From Plecoglossus altivelis (lineage: Eukaryota; Chordata; Actinopteri; Osmeriformes; Plecoglossidae), in NCBI GenBank assembly GCA_036571765.1, contig BROE01000019.1, forward strand, positions 4,524,810 to 4,588,809: a stretch of 64,000 nucleotides of DNA, written 5' to 3'. Positions 1-11,400 of this stretch are shown here, one piece after another. Under the pieces are notes generated by a model. The model did not search any database. It had not been told where the DNA came from and was given only the letters and a program-made list of their open reading frames with translations. How positions within the stretch are numbered: the stretch's first letter is position 1; each line of letters starts with the position of its first letter. Position numbers and translations under genes: made by a program.

Positions 1-1090
1 TAATCCACCAGAGGAACCTTGCCTGAGCTGCCACTTGGCTCTTCTGAAGATGGAGTGCAACAGGCCACACATGAGTTTTTCCCTATAATTGACTATGCTA
101 GTAAATGACATGTGACATCGTGAAAGGCCGGCAGATAAAGCTATCTAAAGTCCACTTGTGGTTCTGCTCCAGATTGACCACGGTACGGCCTCCTCAGACA
201 GACGCCGAGCCTCGTGGAGCCCAAAGATCTTTATTAAATTGGAACCAATGCGTGAAAATGTCAGGATACCAGGTTGATGCGATCCGTTTCACAACAACAC
301 ATCGCTCTCCGGTCAATTAGGCGCCGGGTAGAGGGAGAGTGGCATGTCAGCCCAGATTGGGGCGCAGTCACATTCGCCCCTGGCCATGGAGCTCAGGCGC
401 TAGCTAGCAATAGGATACACAGCTTTCTGATTGTGAGGAGAAGCCAGGGGGGGAAATAATTGGTGGAAGATGCAGATGTTGGAGCACTTCGTTCAGAGGC
501 CAGGGAAAGGAATGTGAAGTGTCTGGAATGGCAAGTAGAGGTGACTCACGCTGGCAGCACCATCGCTAATAATATTGGAGTTTGGCTTGCCATGAAACGA
601 GAGGAGGAGGAAGAATGTCAGCGAGCAGCCTAATATGAAGATGGCATTTTCAGCTTGGCTTGTCCCGCATGCATTTTTGCCGGTGTTATGTGATTTACTA
701 TCTGCGATTTCAGCCCAGACAGCAATTTTGTGATGTCTATCAAGCGCCGTGCGTGCTATTTATCCCTCATTTTCTCATGTGTCTCTCCTCTGTCCTCCTC
801 CTCTCGCTGGCCCCGCCCTCAGCCGCTCCGCCTTTGCACACGGACACACACAAACATGCTCACGCGCACACTCAGTAAATAACAAAGCCGAAGATGTGCC
901 CTTTGGTGGTGAGATAGCTCATTACCTATGAGCGACCTTCCATCTGCACTCATGGCTGCTCCGGGAGCCATTACGATTATGATGGAAATCTCACAAGCCA
1001 TTACTGGGAGGCGGCAGAGGGCTCAGTGCAGACACACTAATGGACTAATTTGTAATTGGGAGAGAGGGAAATGACTCCGCTCGCTCGCAG
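1..1090. other. Unique non-coding block, left edge
   Basis: No exon with paired splice sites was seen. The part from about 540 to 1030 is non-repetitive, with several ATTA/TAAT cores and little CpG, which resembles conserved non-coding DNA. A short CA-rich patch lies near 838-875. No RNA gene was recognised. Function is unknown. Confidence 0.4.
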
Positions 1091-1228
1091 CAGCTTTGTT
1101 TGATGGAGTACGAAGAGCGCACGCTAGCATTGACAAATGAACAGAACGGGGGTTGTCGTCTTTGTGCGAGTGCGCGCCGTCCTTGCCATCTTCCCCTCCG
1201 ACACACGAGTCCTCCCGCCACCCGCCCA

Positions 1229-1230
<2 letters not shown>

Positions 1231-1288
<58 letters not shown>

Positions 1289-1326
1289 TGTCTCTCTCTC
1301 TCTGTGTGTCTCGCTCTGTGTGTCTC
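1231..1326. repeat. (CT)n microsatellite with CTGT variants
   Basis: A pure (CT) run of about 40 bp is followed by CT blocks interrupted by G (TCTG), then TGTGTC. Frames through it translate to Ser-Leu or Arg-Glu repeats and are artefacts of the repeat. An 11-base G-run follows at 1365-1375. Confidence 0.95.
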
Positions 1327-1589
1327 GCAGTGGCCCACCTTAAGGAACGTGCCCTTATTTGTTTGGGGGGGGGGGCGCACACCCCTGAGACCCTGAGAAG
1401 GTGCAGAGAGAGTTGTGAAAAGGGGGAATGTGAAGAGAGGTAATTGGGGTGAAATCGACTTTCAGGGGGAGGGAGGGGGGTTGTGGTGTGTGCTGGTGGG
1501 GTGATGTGTAGAGACACCATCGCAGTCCCTGAAATATCAGCAATGTCACTCCTCCCTCTACGGTATACCACTTTTAAGGAAATTAATAG

Positions 1590-1712
1590 CATTCACATAA
1601 ACTCATGTGAACGTACTGTAACACTGAGAGGCAGCCTTTGAATACAATTTTTTTATTATTCATGAAGTTGGTGAGCTAGTCACTTAGTTGCTTAATTTCT
1701 TCAACCTTTTCA
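1590..1712. promoter_or_regulatory. Possible conserved non-coding element
   Basis: Short AT-rich unique sequence with ATTATTCATGAA and other homeodomain-like cores, bounded by repeats on both sides. It is called only on composition; cross-species alignment would decide. Confidence 0.25.
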
Positions 1713-1774
1713 CGTGTATATGTGTGTGTGCGTGTGCGTGTGCGTGTGTGTGCGTGTGTGTGTGCGTGTGTGTG
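1713..1774. repeat. (TG)n microsatellite with CG steps
   Basis: Alternating purine-pyrimidine tract of TG dinucleotides interspersed with CG dinucleotides. This class can adopt Z-form DNA. No coding potential. Confidence 0.95.
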
Positions 1775-2465
1775 TTGTATACCCGCTGTTTTATTAGCAG
1801 CATCTGGAAAGTAAACAGCTGTTGTTGATTTCATATTTCTGATTATATTTAATTGACCAAGATGACTTGTTTTCTGTTTTCATTTTCCAAGCGGTCTGTT
1901 GCCTACTGTGGTTGTAATTTCCCTTACTGTGGGCTGGCTGGCTCAAGGATGATCAGAGCAACCATGAACATTAGCGTGGCAACAGTTCAATTAGTCGATT
2001 TAAAAAACACTTAGAGCCCACATTTGCAGTGGCAGAAAGGGACAAATTAAAAATAAATCTATCTTAATGCTTCCCGTGATATGTCACCGCGGAACACCGA
2101 AATACAAACAGTTCAAGATTGCCTTGGTCACGTCACGCCATGTAACATCAACTTAATTGGAAGGGCTTTTAACCTATATTAAAGAAAATATAACAATGCC
2201 CTGACTACATGTATAAAGTCAGAGATTTTTTTTGGGGATGCAGCTTGGACACAGTATCTGTTAGTCTACTAGTTCAGACAAACATGAGGACAAATAGGCA
2301 CCACTCAAAACCTACAGGTTGGCACGTCCTACTGCATACTGTTATTATTTTAACCCTATTCTGCCTTCTGGTATTGAACCAACTGGACTTAGCAGTCAAC
2401 GGCATGTTTATACAAGGCAGCTCCCACACCATTAACCTGACAGGAATGAATCAGAGAAAGAGAGA
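1775..2465. other. AT-rich unique non-coding block
   Basis: Non-repetitive AT-rich sequence with many ATTA, TAATT and AAATTA cores. One 90-codon open frame (2209-2481) lacks any recognisable domain or splice context and ends in a GA/GTG repeat, so it is not called as a gene. Confidence 0.4.
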
Positions 2466-2539
2466 GAGAGTGTGCGTGTAGGGGGGGGGTGAAAGTGTGA
2501 GGGGAGAGGGGGCGAGTTGGAGGACGGGGGGCTAATAAG

Positions 2540-2865
2540 ATGGCCCTGACCGGGGTGATTTATGGATTCATTTGTGTGCTTGTTTAGGAACCTGATCTGC
2601 ATTATTCATGTGTGGAGAGCAGCACCAGCGAGGACATTAGCTGGTTAACCCTGCCACAGGTCAGGTCGCTTTATTTTAATGGCCACTGCTAGGGCAGGCC
2701 TCCCTGGTAGAAGGCTGGAGAGGAAAAACACCTCATTTATTTGAGCCAGAGAGCCAGGCTACAGGGAACAGGTGTGCCCTCGGCATTGCTATTCAATTAG
2801 GTGTGTTAACAGTAAACAATAGCGACTGTTTTAACGCTCAGAAGGAGAGGATAATTGGTAACTGA
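2540..2865. promoter_or_regulatory. Possible conserved non-coding element
   Basis: About 320 bp of unique sequence with ATTATTCATG, TTATTTTAATGG, CAATTAGG and TAACAGTAAACAATAG-type cores. These resemble homeodomain and forkhead/SOX half-sites. It has no paired splice sites and no open frame of note. Called on composition and motif density only. Confidence 0.35.
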
Positions 2866-3400
2866 ACGCCAGGCTACTGTGGGTAGCTTACTTTTCCTCT
2901 CTCTCTCCCCCCCCCTCCCCGTTTGTTTTCAGTGGGACAGCTGTCGTGTGACAGACACACGTGTGTGTGTATCTGACGTGGTAGCGTTTTCATTTTCAAA
3001 CTTGCACAGTACGTACGAGAAAATCGTTGCGCAGTTGTCAGAAATGGATTGATGTATTCAGTTATTCACTATCGATTTTCCTGTTTTTTTTAAAGCTACG
3101 AACGTATTGAAAGAAAAAGGACTTAACCATATGCGTTTGCCATCCGTATCCACTTTAAAAGCCGCCTTCAATGGATATCATTCAGCTTGTGACTAAAAGC
3201 CCGCTCCGGTATCTCTGCCCTATCTGGATCCGCAGCCAGTGGCTCGGAGCCCACAGTGGAACAGAATGACTGTTCTGCAGATGAGCTGCTCCTCTGCTAC
3301 CTATTGAGGGCCATCCTCTCCCATACTACTCTAATACCCACACAGCAGACAGGGGTGAAGCGATAATACTTCCTCCATCTACTTCTTAGAGATACCCCTC
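2866..3400. other. Unique non-coding block
   Basis: Contains a short pyrimidine tract (about 2894-2920) and otherwise unique sequence. Nothing coding or RNA-like was recognised. Confidence 0.35.
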
Positions 3401-3403
3401 GTT

Positions 3404-3430
3404 CTCCCTCCCTCCCTCCCTCCCTCTCTC
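3404..3430. repeat. (CCCT)n microsatellite
   Basis: About six to seven copies of the tetranucleotide CCCT, continuing into CT dinucleotides. A purine-rich stretch (about 3470-3535) lies just downstream on the same strand. Confidence 0.9.
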
Positions 3431-3950
3431 TTTCTCTGGGGATGGCGCCGTCACACCAAGAGCCAGATAGAGAAGAGAGGAGAGGGAAAGGGGTTGGGGG
3501 GGGGAAGGGGGAGGAGGGTGGCGAGCGGGGAGGAAACAGCATATGTCTGTGTTGGTGGATGTGGCGCTGACAGGCCTGGGCTTATCGTCTCTGCGGCTCT
3601 TCACTACAAGCGTGATTACCGTTGACAGCGCCGGCCGCTGATAAAAGAGGAAACATTAAAGAAAACAGAGGAGCAGTCGGCCGCGCCGCTGTTTCTCCTC
3701 GTCATCCGCACAACATCCTGGCGCGCGCACACGCAGCCCCATCACCACCACCTACTTCTCCCCACACGCAGGGTGTCAAAGCTGTCGGGGAGGAGGAGCG
3801 TTGGGGGGGAGGGGGGGGTGGGTGTACGTAAGTGACATCACAAGATTTCATCGGCAGTCTCGAGGCTCATCATGTCAGCAGCAGGCTGTCTGGTGTCAGC
3901 CGCCCCCCCAGGCAAGCTGTGATCCAGCCTTCTACTTTCCACATCAAGAA
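3431..3950. other. GC-rich non-coding block with G-runs
   Basis: Includes G-rich tracts near 3496-3530 and 3804-3822. CpG-rich patches around 3629-3735 (for example GCGCGCGC near 3721) suggest a weak unmethylated region. No exon was identified. Confidence 0.3.
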
Positions 3951-3954
3951 TCTT

Positions 3955-4028
3955 GGAGGGAGGGCAGGGAGGGAGAGACGGAGAGAGAGAGAGAGAGAAA
4001 GGAGGAGGAGGAGAAGGGGGAAAAAAAA
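3955..4028. repeat. Polypurine tract (GA/GGA)n
   Basis: Continuous purine sequence made of GGGA, GA and GGA units ending in an A-run. Coding readings of it are Arg-Glu rich repeats and are rejected. Confidence 0.9.
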
Positions 4029-4554
4029 TTAACAGAATGTTTCTCCATCTTGTTAAGTGACAGCATCGTTTGTAAGAGCATTGTCCCAGAAAGCGGGGAG
4101 GGTGTGCAAAATGCTTTTGGATTGGCAGAGCGTGGATTGGAAGCTCGAAGTGAAGTGAATGATTGAGTTCAGACGATGGAGGCTTCTGTTGGATTGTGCC
4201 TCAGAAGCCAGGAGCCCTCAGAGGTGACGCTGACAGAGGAAGCCTGGAGGAGGGCCCGATTCAAACGCTGACGAAATGCGGTGGCTCCATTAACATGGTG
4301 TTGCTCTGCCAAAAAAAAAAGAAAAAAGTGCTTTCGTGCGTGCATCTGAATGCTTGAGTTTCAAGAAATTAGTGCAGACGCGATGCACGCACGCACACGC
4401 TCGCATAGTCCCTTCATGGTGGAAACTCTCTCCCCCTCTCTCCTGGGTAAATCTCCATCTCCCAGATCTGGCTGGCTGTCAGCTCATTTGGACGGGCCTG
4501 CCAGCGCCTCGGCAGAGAGCGCCTTTTGATTCTCGTTTCATTTATTTGAACTGA

Positions 4555-5275
4555 TCTGCTGTGATTAAGAGCTCCGTGTCTCGTTATTCTCCTTTTGGAG
4601 AGGAGCGCCGGCTTCGCTTTTTTGCCAAAATATGTGAATAATTAGAGTCCGGGCCTAGGCCGTGCCAGAGCAACGGGAAGCGTTCGCTCTCCTTATTAGA
4701 TTCACTTAAACGCTGTTGTAAATCATGGCTGCCAGTAAGCGGTGCCAGGCACTAGGCCTGTGCCCGAGCCCCCAGATCTGGAAGCTTCCTCTGCCAAGCC
4801 AAGTCACAGCAAAGAGCAGCCACGGCAAACACTGTTGTTCCACGCTGCTGTTTGTTTTAGTTATGCGGCTTAATAACGTTAAGCGATTTTTATTTGAGCA
4901 GGTTTGGGTTTCAGCGCCCGGATTCGTGAGAGCTGGATCCGGCGGGCTGGGAGACTTTGCGTAGACAAGATCCTCAGACCAAAGGGAGCTTCAAACATCC
5001 CCGGCAGCTGGAGATGGTTTCTGCTCTCCGAGCTGTTATTTCCCCAAGACATGAGTAATGATGACTTCAACTTCAAGGCACAGCGACACTGATTAATACC
5101 AGGACTCTGTGTTCCTTTGTTTAGCCTGTTCTGCTCTACAATTACAGAAATACTTGTCCTGTTCTAGTGTTTCAAATGTGGCAGATCATCACTGCAGTGA
5201 TTATGGCCCTAAAGAGCGGGCGTCTGAATGAGCGCCATTAGAGGGAGAAGTCGAACCTGAGTGCCGCTCCATTGT
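4555..5275. promoter_or_regulatory. Cluster of possible conserved non-coding elements
   Basis: About 700 bp of unique sequence with no microsatellite, unusual for this window. It has ATTA cores (AATAATTAGAG near 4637, TTATTAGATTCACTTAA near 4692, GGCTTAATAACG near 4867). Several short frames are open but carry no domain or paired splice signals. It may be one or more developmental enhancers, judged only on composition. Confidence 0.35.
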
Positions 5276-5682
5276 TGCTTCAAATCTGAGATTATAGACT
5301 GAGTGCTGGAGGGGAGGCGGACAAAGGTGGCCGCGCTCAAAGGAAGGAAGCAGAGCGGCGGCCATCGCGAGCAGGCCAGGAAGCTCAATCAGAACCTCGA
5401 TTCAGCACATTGTCACGGAGCGAGAGCAACAAATCAGATCACATTGTTCCTCTGGGGTGGTGGTGGCAGGGGATGGTGGTGGTGGTAGGGGGGGAGGGAT
5501 AATGGCGACCTGAGAGCCTTTCACTCCGTCATAGCCCCTCTTGTCTGTGACCAGCAAGGGGTGGGGGTTAGACAGGCTTTCGTCATTTCCTCTCATGCAG
5601 AGCACATGGTTTGTGTCGTCCCCCTGACATGTATGGTTCGGTTTGGCGTTTCGGGCGGGGGCGGCGGGTTTCGTCGGGGTTT

Positions 5683-5695
5683 GGGGGGGGGGGGG
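5683..5695 (+). repeat. G13 homopolymer
   Basis: Thirteen consecutive G, preceded by shorter G-runs (GGGCGGGGGCGGCGGG), so the 5652-5700 interval has G-quadruplex potential. Confidence 0.9.
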
Positions 5696-5739
5696 AAGGG
5701 TCTTCAGCTGCCTACAATCTCATACTGCTGTCTAGGGCT

Positions 5740-5915
5740 CGCTCTCTTTCACTTCTCCTTTCAACACTCTCTCTCTTTTCATTTGCTCTACTTTCACTTC
5801 TCTCTCTCTCTCGTCTCTCCTGCGAGACAGTCCTCTCTTCGTCTCTTCTCTCTCCTCTGGTTCGTTCAAATCTCTCTTTACACTTCTTCATTTCCATCTG
5901 TATTTTTTGTTCTTC
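5740..5915. repeat. Imperfect polypyrimidine tract
   Basis: CT-rich sequence with CTCTCT cores and T interruptions. It would read as a polypyrimidine tract in a transcript, but no AG/GT exon pair follows. Confidence 0.75.
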
Positions 5916-5974
5916 CATGCTCTTGCCTTAAATAAAACCGCTGTGGGCATAGTCTGGAAGATGGATGCGGGGAT

Positions 5975-6310
5975 TCATGGAGCTGGGTGGGGGGGTGGGG
6001 GGTTGAGGAAGGGGGGTGTGGTGGGGGTGGGGGGAGAGAGGATAGAGGAGGCCATTTAAAGGGGTGCGTGGGGGGATGTAATGGCCAGCCGGCAGGGCAG
6101 TAGGAAAACAGTTTGGTTCAGAACGTAATGGATCGCAGCTGGTCGTTATGGGGCTGGCCCAAGAAGGTAGATGGCGGGAGGGGTGCGGTCCCCGGGAAAA
6201 ATCCAATTTCCCTGGAAGCGTGGTGAGTTGGTTTGTAATCAAAGAGCGAGGAGGGAAGGGAGAGGTGGTGGTGAGTTGGGTGGAGGGGGGAGGAGGAGGA
6301 GGCAGAACGT
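5975..6310. other. G-rich non-coding block
   Basis: Repeated short G-runs on the plus strand (for example 5986-6030 and 6270-6300) give a strong G/C strand skew and several possible G-quadruplexes. There is no exon evidence. Confidence 0.4.
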
Positions 6311-7420
6311 GCGCTCTTTCCGTCATAACCTCAAGGCAAATGATTGCGTCGAAAGGGTCCCTCCCATCGTGAAAGCGAACAATGAACGCTGCTCACATCT
6401 TTTCTCCTATGTGTGCACGCTTGACCATTTGAAAGAGAGGAAACAAACTATTTTTTGCGAGGGGGGGAGGGGCGTGGGGAGAGATTTTGGAGTAAGGTGT
6501 TTTCGGGATTGATTATATCCCAGGAGGTCAAATTAATCTTAATCAGCTTATGGAAATGGTTGGTGTGGGGGGGGTGGGGAGGGGAGGGTGCGAAGGGGGG
6601 GAGGAGGTTGATTTGGGGGTCATAAAGTCATATTTTAGAACAGTAATCATGATAAGGGAGGCATTGATCAAGGGAGGCAATTGAGAATGCGTCGGCTCTT
6701 CGTGAGAACGGGGAGGTTGGGTCTTTAGATTCTGGTCAGAAAAGAGATATGGCTGCCGATAAATCACCCCCTCCACCTTGACATCTTCCAGGGGCTGCGA
6801 TTGGACGAATCCTGGACCCTTTTCTTTATTGTGATTTGGTGGATCTTATCTGCAGTTGGAGATCAAGTCCAAGGGATTATTTGGGGTGAAGGGGGAGTGG
6901 GTGGAGATGGACAGGGGTTAGGTTTGGTCTGTCACACCCCACACATACGTTCCACCATGCATCTAACATCACACCCAGTTAGGGTGCTGCCATTAGTCAG
7001 CTCGCTACTAAACGATGCACCTCCTCGCATGTCTGAGCCATGGCTACTGCCAATCCTGCCAGTAAGCGTATTGGCTGGCGAGACAAATGAAAGCGCTTTT
7101 TTCCTCAACCCAACCCCACCCCTCCACCCTCCCTCCCCCTCCTCACTTCATTATGCAAGCAGCTTGCTGAGGCTTTCTGACAGCCTGGCCTATCTTCAGA
7201 CCCCAGCTGCAGGCCCTCTCTATCTCCGCATCGCTGGCAGGAATTGAATCCCCCTGATGCCATCCCTGGGGCAGCATCTGGAGATGATGCCCCTATCTGG
7301 AGCGAGCAAGCGAGAGAGTGGAGGCCCCCACAGTGCTCTGTTGACGTTGGCACCGGAGGTGTAGTTCGAGCAGTGGGGCCGCTGGCAAACACAGCTGTAT
7401 CGTTTCCAAACACATGCCAA
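6311..7420. other. Unique non-coding block upstream of CpG island
   Basis: Mostly unique sequence with G-rich patches near 6461-6480 and 6566-6605. Open frames of about 100-150 codons (6801-7247 and 7105-7413) show no domain, biased composition or splice context, so no gene is called. Confidence 0.35.
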
Positions 7421-7429
7421 CGGGATGCT

Positions 7430-7675
7430 GTTTTCAGCGGCTCGTTCGGGTGGTCTGCGGCGGGAGCGTGACAGGAACGACGTCGGAGACTCCACGCGCG
7501 AGCCGACGTACGTTCAAGAACGGTACGCGGGGACGGCGTGTCTTTGGCCGCGCGGACGCGGTTGCCAAAGCGGATCCCTGGCAGTGTCTCGGTGTCTCGG
7601 TCGGACGGGAGGGAGGATGTTGGCGGAGGGCGGAGGCGGCGCGGGAGGACGGAGGGCGCGTCTCACGTGCTTTGG
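7430..7675. promoter_or_regulatory. CpG island
   Basis: By hand I count about 38 CpG dinucleotides between roughly 7438 and 7668, far denser than neighbouring sequence. It includes CGCGCG and CGACGTACG-type strings and an E-box CACGTG near 7664. No TATA box or clear exon border was seen. All frames are fairly open because stop codons are scarce in GC-rich DNA, so the frames here are not evidence of coding. In fish, such islands commonly mark promoters or Polycomb-regulated developmental elements. Confidence 0.6.
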
Positions 7676-7839
7676 CTCCACAAAGGGGCATTATTGTCCT
7701 CATCTCAAACACATGTTCCGCAGCAAAGCTCTGGGAACTCGGTCTCCTGGGAGATGACGAGAGCCTTCGTTTAGCTGAAGATGAAACAAACATGAGGCTT
7801 GTAGGGCAGGCTTCAGAACGCTTGCAGGTCTGGTGAATG

Positions 7840-8530
7840 GTGCAAAGCTAATTTGTGGGTTAACGTTATAGCGAGATATTTATCTGGGCTAAGCTCTGTA
7901 ATGGATACTTAGAACTGCAAATTCACTCTAGGGGACAATATCAAGCTAGCTTCAGCCGGTACTGCACTTGGCTTTAGAGGCCTTTGTATGCACAACACAG
8001 TATCCCTCTACACGTTTGAAAGGGTAGGCTCACGTCCTTAAGGAAACGTTAGCCTCCATCAATAATGGACTTATTATTCAAATTGTATAGACCTGTTGTA
8101 GATAGAATTTCACAAGTGTTTATTTTCCGACTAAATGTCATTTGCCGTCTCGGCAAAAACAAATAGTCATTCAATCTCTTAGGCTTCACCATACTCAAGC
8201 TGGCTTTTATAAAGACTAAACCGTGCGTGGTTTCATGCCTGTTTTAATAGGACTAATCATGATGACTTGAGTCAACATCAGCCGGTGCGTTTGTACATCC
8301 ACATGAATAGACGGGCTCGGTGTACTCGCGATGACAGCGTCGTCACATCGATTATGACAATGGCCCGCGACTCTCCGCAGAGCAGGTGTCCCTGCCACCA
8401 GTGGTCCCTGTGTATCTGAGGAACTGTCAGGTGTTCCCAGACAGACTCCACTTGATGTGGTGGGGGTTTTTTTCCGTTTTTTTTCTCGACTTCTTTCCAT
8501 GCTGTCTACTTTTGATTCCTACTCCCCGAG
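7840..8530. other. Unique non-coding block
   Basis: AT-moderate unique sequence downstream of the CpG island. Nothing coding or repetitive was recognised apart from a T-run near 8466-8485. Confidence 0.35.
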
Positions 8531-9050
8531 GTGTTTAAAAAAAAAGCGCTAGATTGTTAGTGACAATCAGACGCCTGGGCCCCTTTTGAGCAGAGGGTTT
8601 GATTTCAGCGCCAGGCTGTCATTTATTATTCGGCAGCGATGGCTGCCCCCAGTGAGGCCTGGGCCTGATCAAGCGACTCAAAGCGGCCCAAGATCTCCCT
8701 CTCTCCCTTCCCTTGCTTTATTTCCCCTCTCCCTCCGTTATGTCTAAATCCTCAATACAAATCGCAGTGTTTCAGCTCTCCCAGTGGGGCCTATTACTGC
8801 CTGTGGGGCATTAAAGATCATTAATAGTGCTGTCAGAGAGAGAGAGCGGGAGAGGGAGCGATGGGAGCGGCAGTGAGTTGCTTAGCTGCTCATAAATGGG
8901 AAATTAATACATCTGCTTCATTAATGCAGCCTCGTGTTTGATGTTTGTTAGCTGGCAACTTTAATGATGTAGGTTTGAGCCGACGGGGTGCTTGACTAAA
9001 TTTGATTCCTCCAATTAAGTAGTCAGAGTTCTTTTCTTTCGGGAGAGACG
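8530..9050. promoter_or_regulatory. Possible conserved non-coding element cluster
   Basis: Unique sequence dense in ATTA-type cores (TCATTTATTATTC near 8620, GGGCATTAAAGATCATTAATAG near 8808, CTTCATTAATGCAG near 8916, CCAATTAAGTAG near 9011). A short GA patch sits at about 8836-8860. Motif density and the absence of repeats suggest a constrained enhancer-like element. Confidence 0.4.
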
Positions 9051-9140
9051 GGATGAAGGAGGGAGAGAGAGAGAGGTTCTCTAATTATGGACCTCAAACC
9101 TTCAGTTTTAAGGCTCCTGCTCTTTTTTTATCATTGCATA

Positions 9141-9245
9141 TTCCTCCCCCCCCTCCGCCTCTCTCTCTCCCCCCCTCACGCCTCTCCATCTCTCCCCTCT
9201 CCACCTCTCTCCCACACCGACACGCCTCTCCCCCCCGCGCACCCC
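9141..9245. repeat. Imperfect polypyrimidine tract
   Basis: C- and CT-rich tract with CCCCCC and CTCTCT blocks and CACGCCTC interruptions. It separates two enhancer-like unique blocks. Confidence 0.85.
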
Positions 9246-9254
9246 CCTTTTCTT

Positions 9255-9480
9255 GTTCTGTCAGTGGCTGATTGCGGTGACACGCTCATCAGGCCTGGCC
9301 TTCGCCAAGTTGTTTACCGTTCACTAATCAAGGGGAAATATTTTAATCAGTGCCTGCGACTGTCTTAATCATTAACATTAGCAAGCCATGTATGTTAATT
9401 GCTGTGTAGCGCAAGGTGATGATAGTCAATCTTAAGTGCAAATGATGAAATTACCACCGTCAGGGTTCCAGACATGAGCA
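9255..9480. promoter_or_regulatory. Possible conserved non-coding element
   Basis: Unique sequence with closely spaced TAATCA/ATTAAC cores (CACTAATCAAGG, TTTTAATCAG, TTAATCATTAACATTAGC, GTTAATTGC). Tight clustering of these homeodomain-like sites over about 200 bp is typical of vertebrate non-coding elements near developmental genes. Confidence 0.4.
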
Positions 9481-10015
9481 AATGTGGAGTAATCACAGGC
9501 TTGGGTGCCTGGTGTGGATACCATGGAAGGTTCTACAAACAGGTTTGTTGTTTCTGATGTAGTCTTTACCATACCGCTTGCCTACATAAGACTAGACATA
9601 AGACTGCATAAGAGCCACGCACAGCTCTGTGTAAGGTCCAAAAAGTTCAACTCGCTGTGAAAGGCAAGACGCTGTCCTGTATCTGCTCAGACTAAATCAT
9701 CTCTAAGAAGGGGGCGGTTTCACGTGTTTGCAAACCAGTCGCTTGTCCCTAGTTTGCCTGTGCGTCTATAACGGGTCCTTTGATACTAGGTTTGAGTGAG
9801 ATCGACTGTGAGACACTGACTGCAAGTCAGTTTGGAATGCATAGGATTAAGACACTGAATTCTGCCGGCTTGATATCTGGTGAATGTTGAGGAGGACCTG
9901 ATTGGTCTCTTGGTCCTTCACTGTAGTGTGGCTGGATGGAAGACTGCTGTGGACATTATCAGCTAGGCTTCAACAGCATGAGAAATCGGTTCATCTTCAA
10001 AAAGAGCCTTCATTT
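9481..10015. other. Unique non-coding block
   Basis: No repeat, exon or RNA structure recognised. It includes a local near-duplication, 'cataagactagacataagactgcataag' at about 9585-9611 in spaced copies. Confidence 0.3.
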
Positions 10016-10017
10016 TG

Positions 10018-10032
10018 TCTCTCTCTCTCTCT

Positions 10033-10068
<36 letters not shown>

Positions 10069-10110
10069 CTCTCTCTCTCTCTGTCTCCCTCTCTTCCTGT
10101 CTCTCTCTCC
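10018..10110. repeat. (CT)n microsatellite with GGCT interruptions
   Basis: Long CT array interrupted twice by GG (CTGGCT), spaced about 35 bp, then CTCC/TTCC variants. Frames through it are Ser-Leu repeats. Confidence 0.95.
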
Positions 10111-11080
10111 TTGTATTGCATCCAACAGTCATTTTACAAACCAAGATCATTCAGACTCATTAAATGACCTCTTACTAATGTTCTTAATGTTTCTGTGCTT
10201 TGAAGTGATGGAAAACAAGCAGTGTTGTGACAACCTAATCAAAAAAATAGCAGAAACCCGTAGCCTTTATCACAAGCGATATCACATGGATTCACAAGGC
10301 CCACAGATGAACAAGTAGAACCAAACCTGAACCCTCAGAGAGAGAAGCCTCCCCAAAACTCTTACAAGATATCGGAGAAGCTTCCATACGAGCACTTTAA
10401 TGAGGTATCCACTCCTTCAGAGACGGATCTGTGCGTCTGGGATTCCAGGATAGCACTTAACGTCCACAGGTATGTCGTCTAAGGGTCACGTGTTTGCTTA
10501 TTGCGTGCGTGTGCGTGTGGAATAGATGCCTCTGTTCCAGTTCTGACAGTAGAAACCGGTTCCAGACCAGGCGTGTAGGTGACTTGTCATGGCCCCGTCC
10601 TCCAAGACGAATGTCCCCCATCCGCCCTGAACGGTGGGTGATGCAACGCGACAGCCAGTCTTGCCCCCCTCCCTCCTTCCCTCTCTCCCCTGCTTTCCCC
10701 CCTCCCCTCCTAACCTGCACCCCTGCACTTCAGGCGAGGGACCCCGTCTGAGTGTGTTAAGATTACAGCCCCACAGTCAGCAGCATCAAGTCACAGTCCA
10801 TCTGGCTCTCGCCTCCACACCCTCCCCATAACTCACCGGCACCAATCAGTGGAGCCACTGTTCCGTTGGAATGTTCCGGCAGCGGAGGCAGGCGGGAGAG
10901 CGCGGGGCGGGGCGGAGTGAGCAAAGGAGAGCTCCTCCAGTTAGACCCTCGGGCTCTGTTGACCAGGGGAGTTATGCTAGGGAACAAGCCACCTACTAAG
11001 CACTTTCTTCCCTCCGTAACTTTCTAACCCTGATCTCTTTAGCATACCTATACATAGCTCCTACCTACGGGGGTGTACAA
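10111..11080. other. Unique non-coding block
   Basis: Contains a short pyrimidine tract (about 10663-10710) and a GC-rich patch (10880-10920). No supported exon or RNA gene. Confidence 0.35.
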
Positions 11081-11400
11081 TAAAGGGTGACGCGAAGTTG
11101 AATCTGAAGGCATCGTGCGATGCATCGCGTCTTTTCTCCTCTTGACATCAGCTTCGCGCGCGTTCAGCTTTTAATTAGAGCACCTCTCTGTTTGCGGTAC
11201 AGTTAATGTTATGGTAATTAATTGTTGCATTTGAATTGCCTCAATTACACGCCCGCATTCTATAAATCATCGTGTCCTTCACATCATCTCCGAGAAGCAT
11301 AATTGAAACATTTTAATCACATGATGTAAATCAAATGATGCATTGTGAGGGAACTGATTGAAATGCAGTTATGCCGTTAGCGGTGTTGTCTAGCTAGCAG
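11080..11400. promoter_or_regulatory. Possible conserved non-coding element
   Basis: Begins with CpG-rich sequence (TGCGATGCATCGCG near 11116 and TTCGCGCGCG near 11153). It passes into AT-rich sequence with TTTAATTAGAGC, GGTAATTAATTG, CTCAATTACACG, CATAATTGAAAC and TTTTAATCAC. The high density of TAATTA/TAATTG sites suggests a homeodomain-bound element. No exon signals were seen. Confidence 0.4.

Noticed and set aside
1023..1592. 189-codon minus-strand frame rich in Arg-Glu
   Set aside because: Its core is the CT microsatellite read on the other strand. No domain.
7414..7836. Overlapping open frames on both strands around 7.4-7.8 kb
   Set aside because: The CpG island has few stop codons in any frame. 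No frame has domain, codon or splice support.
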